Source: Fibrobacterota bacterium | Lineage (GTDB): Bacteria; Fibrobacterota; Fibrobacteria; UBA11236 | Reading direction: 5' to 3' | DNA: 64,000 bases | NCBI GenBank assembly: GCA_019509785.1 | Contig: JAEKLQ010000051.1 | Location: 1 to 64,000 of the forward strand | In this document: positions 44,863-53,592 of the stretch, one piece after another | Position numbering within the stretch: position 1 is the first letter of the stretch | Layout of the letters: every line of letters starts with the position of its first letter | Made by a program: the position numbers and the translations under genes | The notes under the pieces: generated by a model | Told to the model about the DNA's origin: nothing | The model's database searches: none | Seen by the model: only the letters and a program-made list of their open reading frames with translations

Positions 44863-45232
44863 GCGGCTTCCCCCGTCCGGTTCGGTTAGGCAATGGCTTC
44901 TATAGGTAATCTTTTTCGGGGCGGACCAGCAAGCGGGTTTCCGTTCGGAAGGGGTAACATGCGTGCTACGGGGGCCGGATTCCGCGGCGACGCTCCCGGA
45001 GTATTCGATTAGCCTCGAAGGGGGAGAAAGGAATCCTTCCCATGCAGTTTGGCGCTAAATGGGGCTAAAAGTTCCGAAAAAGCACAAACTTCATGACAAC
45101 CGCAAATTACCCAATTAGTTTTTGAGACGTCGCGCGACGCGCAGACTGGAACCCTTCCTTTCCGAAGCGAGCCCGGCCCAGGCCCGGGATGGATAGGGCT
45201 TTGTCCGGTCGGAAAGTAGGGTGGGGGAAATC
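44863..45232. other. Divergent intergenic region with a palindrome copy
   Basis: 370 bases between the GH31 gene (minus) and the ankyrin lipoprotein (plus). It contains GTAAC-N6-GCTAC (44954-44969), one of the few copies outside coding DNA, and a short palindrome CGTCGCGCGACG (45128-45139). AT-rich stretches near 45080-45120 are candidate promoter positions. No gene seen. Confidence 0.4.
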
Positions 45233-45502
45233 ATGGGTAAGGCAGGGATCGCGTTCGCAGTCGGCTTGACTTGGATGGGATGCGCGACGTCCAGGACCAA
45301 GGACCGTCTCAGCCAGGATTTGATCGAAGCCTCGCGCCGAGGGGACGCAACGGTGGTGGACCAACTCATCCGGGCGGGCGCCGATGTCAACGCGGTGGAT
45401 GCGGAGGGGTGGACGCCTTATCTGGCGGCCGCGGTCGAGGGAAATTGGAAGGTCATGAAAATGCTGCAAGCGAAAGGCTGTAAAACCGATCCGGGATTCT
45501 GA
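45233..45502 (+). CDS. Small ankyrin-repeat lipoprotein
   Basis: 89 residues from ATG 45233 (a GTG at 45221 is in frame). Lipoprotein leader 'MGKAGIAFAVGLTWMGC'. One full ankyrin-like repeat and part of another: 'LIEASRRGDATVVDQLIRAG' then 'ADVNAVDAEGWTPYLAAAVE' and 'GNWKVMKMLQAKG'. A single ankyrin unit is short for stable binding, so it may dimerise or be an N-terminal remnant, but the signal is intact. Function unknown. Confidence 0.65.
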   Translation: MGKAGIAFAVGLTWMGCATSRTKDRLSQDLIEASRRGDATVVDQLIRAGADVNAVDAEGWTPYLAAAVEGNWKVMKMLQAKGCKTDPGF

Positions 45503-45512
45503 GCGACGGCGG

Positions 45513-45977
45513 TTACTCCTCCAGAAACGATTCGCAATACTTCAGGACGCCGCGCCAATCGAGTTCCAGTTCAATCCCCAGATCCCGGAAGAACGTGACG
45601 CGTTGCCCCCAGCCCTCTTCGCTCGGGCGTTTAAGGAAGGCGCCCAACTCCCAACCGATCTTCGCTTCCAGCGCATCCACGTCCGGCGCATGCTCCAGGC
45701 GGGCCCGCACGCGGCGGGCCACTTCCAGGAAGGATAAAGGGGGAACCTCGTCGGGCAGGATCGCCCCGGTGAGCAGAAAACCCATCCCCACGTGAAGGAG
45801 CACGGCCAACTTGCGGAGCTGGGCCAGATCGAGTCCGTCCTCGAGTTCGCCGGGCTCGCTTTCCAGGTCCTCGTACCACGCCGGCGAAATGCCGATCTGA
45901 TCGGCGATGCCTTCGGGATCCAATCCCGCCTTCAGCCGCAGCTCTTTCAGCCTTTCGGCCATCGTCTTCTCGTGCAT
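45513..45977 (-). CDS. XRE-like helix-turn-helix protein
   Basis: 154 residues. The N-terminal 70 form a lambda-repressor-type HTH ('MAERLKELRLKAGLDPEGIA', 'IGISPAWYEDLESEPGE', 'DLAQLRKLAVLLHVGMGFLL'). The rest ('LEHAPDVDALEAKIGWELGA', 'RVTFFRDLGIELELDW') is an unrecognised helical part. Short-range regulation is likely; the target is unknown. Divergent from the HrpA gene by 43 bases, so it might control its own region. Confidence 0.65.
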   Translation of the reverse strand: MHEKTMAERLKELRLKAGLDPEGIADQIGISPAWYEDLESEPGELEDGLDLAQLRKLAVLLHVGMGFLLTGAILPDEVPPLSFLEVARRVRARLEHAPDVDALEAKIGWELGAFLKRPSEEGWGQRVTFFRDLGIELELDWRGVLKYCESFLEE

Positions 45978-46020
45978 GCCCCGCCGCTTCCCGGAAAACG
46001 GATAAATCTAATTTGCTTGC

Positions 46021-49000
46021 GTGCCTTATACTTTCGCCTATCCCGAGCTCCCCATCCTGGCCCGCAAGGACGATATCCTCAAGGCCCTGCGGGAAAACCA
46101 GACGCTTGTCGTGCAAGGCGGAACGGGGTCGGGAAAGACCACGCAATTGCCCAAGTTCCTCTTGGAAGCCGGCTTGGGGGAATCGGACCTCGATGCCGTC
46201 CCGGACTCCACCGCGACCGTAGCCCTGCCTCCCTGGCCGACCTCGGGCCTGATCGGGGTGACCCAGCCGCGACGCATCGCGGCATTGACCATCGCCGATC
46301 GCTTGCGCCAGGAGACGGGCCGGCCGGAACTGATCGGCGCCAAGATCCGTTTCCATGAGGACGTGCCCGAGGGTTGCCGCGTCAAGGTCATGACCGACGG
46401 CATCCTGCTCCAGGAGTTCCGTCGCGATCCGCTGCTACGGCGCTACGCCGGCATCGTGCTGGACGAGGCCCACGAGCGCTCGCTGAACGTGGACATCCTG
46501 CTGGGGATCTTCAAGCAACTGCTGCCGCGTCGCCCGGAATTCCGCCTCATCGTAACCTCCGCGACCCTGGACGCCGATCGCTTCGCGGCCTATCTGGGCG
46601 CGCCGCTTGGCGGAGGGCTTCCGGACGCCCCGCCTTATGGCGCAAGGTCCGGAGGCGCGCCGTCGCCAGGCGCGCCATCTGCGGGCTCATCAAAGGCGGC
46701 GCCGGAGCCTAAAGCGCCCGTCATCGAGGTGGAGGGCCGCCAGTTTCCCGTGCACCTGGAATATTGGGATATCTCCGGCAAAGAGGCGGCGGAAGAGGGG
46801 GATGAGGGCGCGGAAGGCGTTCCGGCGCGGGCCTTTCCGCCTGTGGAAGCGGCTGCCATCGCCATCCGAGAACTGCAAGGCCGCAAGCGCGACAACCTGC
46901 TCGCCTTCCTGCCCACCGAAAAGGAAATCAACGAGCTGCAACGCGAATTGGAAAAGGACCTGGGCCGGGATTTCCTCATCCTGCCGCTCTATAGCCGGCT
47001 GGCGCCCGGGGATCAGAAACGCGTTTTCGAGGAAAGCGATCGGCCCAAGATCATCCTGGCCACCAACATCGCCGAGACTTCCTTGACCATCCCCGGCATC
47101 GGTTACGTGGTGGACACGGGGCTGGCGCGCGTCGCGCGTTACCATGCGCAGACCAAGATCCAGGGCCTGCCTATCGAACGGGTGTCGCAGGCCAGCGCCC
47201 GCCAACGCGCGGGCAGAGCCGGGCGCGTGAAGCCGGGCACCTGCGTGCGCCTCTACTCCGAGGCCGATTTCAACGAGCGCCCGACCTTCACCGAACCCGA
47301 AGTCTTGCGCAGCAACCTGGCCAACGTGGCCTTGCAGTTATTGGCCCTGGGGCTCGACGTGGGATCTTTCCCCTTCCCCGATCCGCCCGCGCCGGCGATC
47401 CTGAAAGGCGCCTTCCGGCAATTGCATGAGTTGGGGGCCGTGGACGGGCCCGGGCTCGACGCGCGCCTCACTCCCGAAGGCCGGCGCATGAGCAAATTGC
47501 CGGTGGACGTGGCCCTGGGGAAAATCCTGCTCAAGGCGGCCGATTATAACGTGCTCGAGTTGGCCGTGGTCGTCGCGGCGGGCATCACGGTGCAGGACCC
47601 GCGCTTCCTTCCGCGCGAGGAACCGGATCGCGGGAAGGCGGCCGGCTTGCATAAGCGCTTCGAGGATCCGCGCTCCGATTTCCTGGGCGTGTTGGCCTTG
47701 TGGATTTGGATCCATCGCAATTGGGGCGAGCGTTGGACCCAACGCAAGCTACGCGTCCTGTGCGCCGAGAGTTTCCTTTCCTACAACCGCGTGCGCGAAT
47801 GGATGGACTTGGCGGATCAATTCTCGCGTCTCCTGAAAATCGAACTCGATCCCGCCAAGCTGAAGCTGGAGGAAGCGGCGACCGATGGCTTGCATAAGGC
47901 CATCCTGGCGGGTTTCCTGGCTTTCCTGGGCCGGCGCAAACCGGAAGATACCGCCTACCGCCTGGCCGGGGACAAGGAGGCGCATATCCATCCCGGATCG
48001 GCGCTGGCCAAGCGGCGGCCCGAATGGATCGTGGCCGGCGAGGTGCGCCAGACTTCGCGAACCTTCATCTATCGCGCCGCCGAGATCAAGCCGGCCTGGG
48101 TGGAGGAAGTCGCCCCGGAGATGTGCAAGAAAGCTTACGGTAACGTGGCCTGGAATCCCGAGCGCGGCTTCGTGGAAGCCGTCGAACGCATCACCTTCAA
48201 AGGCTTCGCCCTCCGCCAGGATCGCCGCGTAAATTACGAGGCGGTGGCCCCGGAGGAATGCGCGGAGATTTTCTGGCGCGAAGGCGTGATCCGCGGCGGC
48301 GCCGGCGCGCCCTTACCCTTCCGCGAAGCCAACCAACGGGTGCTTGCCTCCCTGGCGGCCTTGGAAACCAAGGCCCGTATGCGCGGCCTGGTTCCTGACG
48401 AGGATGCCTTGGCACATTGGTACCGGTCGCGCGCGCCCGAAGTGGCTTCGCGCATCGGATTGGAACGCTTCCTGAAAGCGGCGCCCGAACGGATCCTGGA
48501 ATTCGGCCATCGCGACTGGGCGGGGGGCTTGGAGGGCGGGGAATGGAATGCGTGGGACGAAGCTGCGGGCGGCGATGGCGCGGAAAAAACCGCCCGACCC
48601 GACCATGTCCTCCATCGCCTGTACCCCGATCGGCTTACCCATGCCGGTCATACGTATCGTCTAAGTTACCGGTTCGACTACGGCGATCCCCAGGATGGGA
48701 TCGCCTTGGAGACCGATGCCGCCGGGCTGGCCGCGCTCACGATTCCCGCGCTGTTGCGGGGACTCCGCGGCTGGCGCAAATGGATTTGGGACTATGCCCT
48801 GGAACGCTTGGGCGCGAAGGCCGCCGAAGCCGCCCGCCCCCGCGCCGCCCACCTGGCGGCCGCCTGGGATCGTTTGGCGGCGGACTGGAGCCAAGCCCCC
48901 GGCGAAGCCTCTCCGGCCGCTTTCTTGGCCCGGGCCCTGGCAGCCGAGGACGCCATCGGCGCGCCGTCCTTTCCCGTTACCTGGCCATCCTACCTGCAGA

Positions 49001-50292
49001 TCCACGTGTTCGTTACGAGCCCGACGGGCCGGCGTTTCCTGCTGCACGTCGATCCGTCTTGGGGAGAGGCCGATCTCTTTCTGGCCGCCCGCAAGCTCCT
49101 CTTCGGAGCGGCGGAAAAGCCCTGGGCGGAATGGCTTCCCGGGCATCTGGCGGATTGGGGAGGGGTAGCGCCTCCGTTACCCTGGCGCGGCTTCGCCTTC
49201 GGCCCCGATCCCCTGGGGGCGGCCTCATCGCGGGGTACGGGCGGCGCGCAGGGGTCGGGCGGGGGCTCGCTCGGGAAAGCCTCTTCCGGGGGATCCGCGG
49301 GTAAATCCCCGCCCGCATGCGGATGGTTCGCATCGATAGCGGAGGCTGCATTCCAGCATAGGCTGGCCGCGGAAATCATCCCGGCGGGCTCCTCGGCCTT
49401 GCCCGGCTTTTTCGCCAAACGCTTGCAGGCGTTGCTGGACGCCTGGTCCGTGCCCCCGGAGGCCCGCGCGGCCACCGCTACGGCACGGGAATTCCTCGCG
49501 GGCCGCATCCTCTCCCGTTATTGGCAGGAGGCCTTCGGGGCCGATGCTTTGGCGCGCGCGGAAAAGGATTTGCCGCCGCCGCGTCCTCCCGTCCTCGCCA
49601 AGGCGGGCTCGCAGGTGAAGTCATTGGCGGCCTTGGGGCAGGCCGTGCATAAGGGCGGCGGTAGCAACGGATGGGCGGGGGCCGCGCTGGTCCTGGGCGC
49701 GGGATTCGTTTCGCGTGAATGCTTTACCGCCTGGTTCCGCGTTTTCACCCAACCATCGGCGGAAGCCAAGCAAGCCGTTGCCGATCTGCTGGCGCGGGCC
49801 TCCGCCCTTCCGGATTGGGACGCTTTGCTTGTCTCCCCATTCGCAGCGGCCCGGTTCGCCGAGGCGTGGGCTTCCGCCTTGCCGGGAGCCGATCCGATCT
49901 CGGCCCGGGATCGGCCGCCTGCATCCGCCGGGGCCGTTGCCCTTGCCGAAGCGGAAGCCGCCCGGGACCGTGCCGAGGCCGTCCGTAAAGGCGCCAAGGC
50001 CTTGCGCGACCGCATCTGCGCGCGCCTCGCGGGCCTGGGGCAAAGCGTGGCGGGATTGCCTAAGGAACCGCGTGCCGCCTTGGATGCGCTGGATCAAAAC
50101 CTGCCATGGCCGCGCAAGCTCGAAGCCCAGATGGAATTGGAAGCGATGCTCCTGCGCCAGAACGCGAAGGCGGGCCCGGCGAAAGCGGCGGCCGGCGGGA
50201 CCGGTGCAAGCGGTCCGGAAGCGGCGGCGCAGGGCTTGGCGCGTCCCGATCAGATCCTGAAGAACCTGAGCGGCCGTTTCAAGAAATTGTAA
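46021..50292 (+). CDS. hrpA: ATP-dependent DEAH RNA helicase, HrpA family
   Basis: 1423 residues from GTG 46021. Walker A 'GGTGSGKTTQLPK' (33-45), DEAH box 'VLDEAHERSLN' near 150, 'VTSATLDADRF', 'LLAFLPTEKEIN', 'ATNIAETSLTIPGIG' and 'ASARQRAGRAGRVKPG' give motifs I, II, III, V and VI. The large C-terminal DUF3418 part is present (e.g. 'LRRLYPDRL'-like, 'YRLSYRFDYGDPQDG'). Two Gly/Ser/Ala/Pro-rich insertions look like linkers: about 200-235 and about 1060-1100. HrpA acts on mRNA and ribosomes. Palindrome copies lie at 48654 and 49165. Usual lengths are near 1300, so inserts explain the excess. Confidence 0.9.
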   Translation: MPYTFAYPELPILARKDDILKALRENQTLVVQGGTGSGKTTQLPKFLLEAGLGESDLDAVPDSTATVALPPWPTSGLIGVTQPRRIAALTIADRLRQETGRPELIGAKIRFHEDVPEGCRVKVMTDGILLQEFRRDPLLRRYAGIVLDEAHERSLNVDILLGIFKQLLPRRPEFRLIVTSATLDADRFAAYLGAPLGGGLPDAPPYGARSGGAPSPGAPSAGSSKAAPEPKAPVIEVEGRQFPVHLEYWDISGKEAAEEGDEGAEGVPARAFPPVEAAAIAIRELQGRKRDNLLAFLPTEKEINELQRELEKDLGRDFLILPLYSRLAPGDQKRVFEESDRPKIILATNIAETSLTIPGIGYVVDTGLARVARYHAQTKIQGLPIERVSQASARQRAGRAGRVKPGTCVRLYSEADFNERPTFTEPEVLRSNLANVALQLLALGLDVGSFPFPDPPAPAILKGAFRQLHELGAVDGPGLDARLTPEGRRMSKLPVDVALGKILLKAADYNVLELAVVVAAGITVQDPRFLPREEPDRGKAAGLHKRFEDPRSDFLGVLALWIWIHRNWGERWTQRKLRVLCAESFLSYNRVREWMDLADQFSRLLKIELDPAKLKLEEAATDGLHKAILAGFLAFLGRRKPEDTAYRLAGDKEAHIHPGSALAKRRPEWIVAGEVRQTSRTFIYRAAEIKPAWVEEVAPEMCKKAYGNVAWNPERGFVEAVERITFKGFALRQDRRVNYEAVAPEECAEIFWREGVIRGGAGAPLPFREANQRVLASLAALETKARMRGLVPDEDALAHWYRSRAPEVASRIGLERFLKAAPERILEFGHRDWAGGLEGGEWNAWDEAAGGDGAEKTARPDHVLHRLYPDRLTHAGHTYRLSYRFDYGDPQDGIALETDAAGLAALTIPALLRGLRGWRKWIWDYALERLGAKAAEAARPRAAHLAAAWDRLAADWSQAPGEASPAAFLARALAAEDAIGAPSFPVTWPSYLQIHVFVTSPTGRRFLLHVDPSWGEADLFLAARKLLFGAAEKPWAEWLPGHLADWGGVAPPLPWRGFAFGPDPLGAASSRGTGGAQGSGGGSLGKASSGGSAGKSPPACGWFASIAEAAFQHRLAAEIIPAGSSALPGFFAKRLQALLDAWSVPPEARAATATAREFLAGRILSRYWQEAFGADALARAEKDLPPPRPPVLAKAGSQVKSLAALGQAVHKGGGSNGWAGAALVLGAGFVSRECFTAWFRVFTQPSAEAKQAVADLLARASALPDWDALLVSPFAAARFAEAWASALPGADPISARDRPPASAGAVALAEAEAARDRAEAVRKGAKALRDRICARLAGLGQSVAGLPKEPRAALDALDQNLPWPRKLEAQMELEAMLLRQNAKAGPAKAAAGGTGASGPEAAAQGLARPDQILKNLSGRFKKL

Positions 50293-50402
50293 CGGCGCAG
50301 GCCTCGATTCCATCACGGGCCGACCCTTCTTGGAAAAAACGTTTCCCGCCCCGTCCCCGGGAGTGTTTTTTCGGATCATCGCTCCTGACCCGCGAGGCCG
50401 AC

Positions 50403-53400
50403 ATGATTCCTATTCGCGCCCGTCTCTTCCTGGCATTTTCCGCCTGCGTTTGGATATCCGGATGTAATCTCACCGATCGTCCCGGCCTGTCCAATGAACC
50501 CGCTGATCATCCGGACGACTCCACCGCCCCGCCGACTTCCGGTGGGCCGCGCCCCAACCATGCGCCGACCTTAGGGCTGGGGGTCCATGACTTAAGCATG
50601 CTGGAAGGCGAATCCAAGGTAGTGGTACTCCGGGCCAGGGACGAGGATGGCGATCCATTGACCTTCTCCATCCCCGATCTCGACAGCTTGCGCGCCTTGT
50701 TCCCCGACGGCGACCGGGCCATATCGGTCGTGAGCGGCGGCGATTCGCTGAAGATCGCCTTCTCCCCCGGCTCCCGGAAAGGCAATTACCGCTTCCGCAT
50801 CGTGGTGGCTGATACCGCCGGCGGCATCGAAGAACAGATCCTCACCATTTCCGTCGGACACGTGAACCGCCCCCCGGCGGTTTCTTTCGCCTCTCCCGCC
50901 ACGGGAACGGCCTTCCGCGTGCGCGAAGGCGCCACCTTAAAATTCACCGTGGCCGTCAGCGATCCCGATGGGGATCCCACTAGCCTGCTTAGCCTGGACA
51001 ATCCCCCTTGGCCGAGATGCGGGCAGGGAAGCTACGACACCCGTAGCGGGCAGGTTACCTTCTCCCCGTCCTTCCAATGCGTAGCCGCGGGCGAGACCAC
51101 CTTCGCGGACCTCGTGTTCCGGGCCCAGGACGGGGGCGCCCCCGCGGAGACCGGGCAAATCTCCGCGCGCATCACCGTGATCGACTCCAATAGCGCCCCC
51201 CAATGGAAGACGGCGACCACGTCCTTGACCGGCAAGGAAGGTTTGCCCATAGTCCTTGATCTCAAACCCCTTTTCGCCGGGGACGGGGAAGGCGACGCGG
51301 TTTCATTTTCCTCCGCTTGCGGGAGCATCGATTCCGGGTCCCTGCGCTGGACCTTCGTCCCCGGCTTCCGCGACGCGGGCCATCGCGAATGCGCTGTCAC
51401 CGCCTCCGACTCCCATCATCCGCCCGCCACCGCCGCCCTCGACGTGGTCCTCGACATCGCCGACTCCGTGCGCAAGGTGGACGTGGCCATCCTGTCGCCG
51501 ATATCCGGCAGCCTCGTGAAGGACAGCGTGGTAAAGGTGGATTGGATGGTAGGCGACCAGAAGCAAACCGATCAGACCTCCGAACGACTCCTCAACGAAG
51601 GCCCCAACGTCATCCGGCGGTCCTTCCGGGATTCGCTCGGGAATTCCGGGGCCGATTCGGTGACCGTCATCCGCGATACGCAAGGGCCATTACCGCCCGT
51701 GATCAGCGTACCGGGACTTTTGAATGTCGCGTATCCCCGTTGGACCTGGCATGGCGGAGGCGGGGGCGACGGGCATTTCCGCGTGCGCCTGGATAAAACC
51801 GACCCCGCCGCGACCATGGTCGATTGGGGGGACACCGCCTACGTGCCGTCCCATCCCTTAGCGGAAGGGAGCCATACCTTGTACGTGCAGGAGCGCGATG
51901 CGGCCGGCAACTGGTCGGCCCTGGCAAGCGCCGCCGTGACCCTGGACCTGACCGCGCCGGTGGTCAAGATCATCAGCCCGGCCACCGGCTCCTGGACCAA
52001 CTCCAGCTTGATCGGCGTGCAGTGGACGGTGGATGGCGTTCCGCAGGTGCTGCAAATCCTCGAAGCCCTTCCCGCCGACGGTCCGGTCCGCATCACCCGA
52101 TCCTCCGTGGACGCGGCCGGCAATCGCGGCGCCGACTCCGTCCTGGTCATCAGGCGCACCGCGGCCGGGGCCGCGCCGATCCTCACCGGCACGCCCTCGC
52201 CCACCCGCGCTCCCGTATGGACCTGGACTTCGGGAGGACCCGGAGGCACGGGAACCTTCCGGTTGGGATGGAGCGACGGGATTTGGTTCGCGACCGTGAC
52301 CACCAAGAAGTACGCGGCCGCCGCCGATATCACCGAGGGCACGCAAACGCTCTTCGTCTCCGAATCCGATTCCGCGGGCAATTGGAGCGCTGCGGCCAGC
52401 CTCGCCATCGTTGTCGATCGCACGCCCCCCGTGCTCGCCATCAGCGGCCCCGCGCCGGTCGCGGCCATTACCTCCGCCGATCCCGCCCTCTCCGGCACCC
52501 TGGACGAGGCCAATGGCCCCGTCACCGTGAAATGGTCCGGCCCGGGGCTTACCGCCGGCCAGGCCCAGGTTTCCGGCCCTGCCTGGAACCTTCCCCCGCT
52601 CACGTACCCTGCCGGTGACGTCACCGTCACGTTAACCCCCACGGACGCGGCCGGCAATACCGGTGCGCCCGCCGCCATTACGATCCACAAGCGTCCCGGG
52701 ATCGTATTCGTGCGTTCGGGCCAGGCGGGGAAGGGCACTTCTTGGCAAGACGCTTACGGCGAGGTCTGGCAGGCGGTGTCCGGGGCCGCGGCTGCGGGGG
52801 GCAAGGAAATCTGGGTCAGCGACGGGCAATACGCCGTTTCGCAGGATGGGACGGGAAGCTTGGATATCCCCTCCGGGTTGGCCGTGTATGGAGGGTTCCC
52901 GGCGGACGGCACCGGCCTTACGACCGCGGACCGCACCGTGGCCGATCCCAAGTCCATCCTGGTCTCCACGGGAACCGGCTTCGCGGTGCGCATGGCCGGG
53001 AACGGCTCGACCTTGGACGGGTTCAGCATCGTCGCCGCGGACGGGGGCCTGCAAGGCGATAGCGGAAATGCCGGAAGCAATCTCCTCCTCTCGGCCCCGG
53101 GCGGCGCCTATCCCATCCAAATCGTGACGGGAGACAACGGGAAGACCTTCCAACTGAAGCAGGTACGCGTGGACGGGGCGAAGCAAGCCTTGATGGCGGC
53201 GCTGACGGTGGGTTCCAAGGCCAAGGTGGATCTGGTCGACTGCGCCTTCACCGGGAATTTCGCCAGCGATTCCGGCGGCGGCGGCGGGATATGGTTGGAT
53301 ACCCAGGCCAAATTGACCGCCACCGGCCTCACGCTCTCGGGAAATACCGTGCCGGACACTGCCGGGGCTTTGCCGCGGCAAATGCGGGTGGAGAACAAGG

Positions 53401-53558
53401 CCACGGCCGACGTGAAAGGAACCGTGGAAGGCGATGGGGACGGGATCTACGTCGCGCAAGGCGGTAAGGCCAAGCTCAACGGAGACGACGTGCCGCCGCA
53501 ACCCGCTCCGGACAAGAAAGGCAAGAACGACTCCGGGATCGTCATCGCGGTTCCCTGA
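50403..53558 (+). CDS. Large surface lipoprotein with cadherin/Ig-like repeats and a C-terminal beta-helix
   Basis: 1051 residues from ATG 50403; lipoprotein leader ('MIPIRARLFLAFSACVWISGC'-type, lipobox ISGC). Residues about 50-330 are three cadherin-like/Ig repeats with 'DEDGDPLTFSIPDLD' and 'SDPDGDPTSLLSLDN' calcium-type motifs. Several Big-like repeats follow ('VDAAGNRGADSVLVIRR', 'ATDSAGNWSA', 'SDSAGNWSAAASLAIVV'). The last 250 residues have 'TLDGFSIVAADGG', 'VDLVDCAFTGNFASDSGGGG' and 'KAKLNGDDVPPQP', like a right-handed beta-helix adhesin. A cell-surface adhesin or polysaccharide binder is likely. Palindrome copy (GTAGC-N6-GTTAC) at 51043. Confidence 0.75.
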   Translation: MIPIRARLFLAFSACVWISGCNLTDRPGLSNEPADHPDDSTAPPTSGGPRPNHAPTLGLGVHDLSMLEGESKVVVLRARDEDGDPLTFSIPDLDSLRALFPDGDRAISVVSGGDSLKIAFSPGSRKGNYRFRIVVADTAGGIEEQILTISVGHVNRPPAVSFASPATGTAFRVREGATLKFTVAVSDPDGDPTSLLSLDNPPWPRCGQGSYDTRSGQVTFSPSFQCVAAGETTFADLVFRAQDGGAPAETGQISARITVIDSNSAPQWKTATTSLTGKEGLPIVLDLKPLFAGDGEGDAVSFSSACGSIDSGSLRWTFVPGFRDAGHRECAVTASDSHHPPATAALDVVLDIADSVRKVDVAILSPISGSLVKDSVVKVDWMVGDQKQTDQTSERLLNEGPNVIRRSFRDSLGNSGADSVTVIRDTQGPLPPVISVPGLLNVAYPRWTWHGGGGGDGHFRVRLDKTDPAATMVDWGDTAYVPSHPLAEGSHTLYVQERDAAGNWSALASAAVTLDLTAPVVKIISPATGSWTNSSLIGVQWTVDGVPQVLQILEALPADGPVRITRSSVDAAGNRGADSVLVIRRTAAGAAPILTGTPSPTRAPVWTWTSGGPGGTGTFRLGWSDGIWFATVTTKKYAAAADITEGTQTLFVSESDSAGNWSAAASLAIVVDRTPPVLAISGPAPVAAITSADPALSGTLDEANGPVTVKWSGPGLTAGQAQVSGPAWNLPPLTYPAGDVTVTLTPTDAAGNTGAPAAITIHKRPGIVFVRSGQAGKGTSWQDAYGEVWQAVSGAAAAGGKEIWVSDGQYAVSQDGTGSLDIPSGLAVYGGFPADGTGLTTADRTVADPKSILVSTGTGFAVRMAGNGSTLDGFSIVAADGGLQGDSGNAGSNLLLSAPGGAYPIQIVTGDNGKTFQLKQVRVDGAKQALMAALTVGSKAKVDLVDCAFTGNFASDSGGGGGIWLDTQAKLTATGLTLSGNTVPDTAGALPRQMRVENKATADVKGTVEGDGDGIYVAQGGKAKLNGDDVPPQPAPDKKGKNDSGIVIAVP

Positions 53559-53592
53559 GGTAATGCCGCCAAGCCTGCGCTCCGCATCCACG

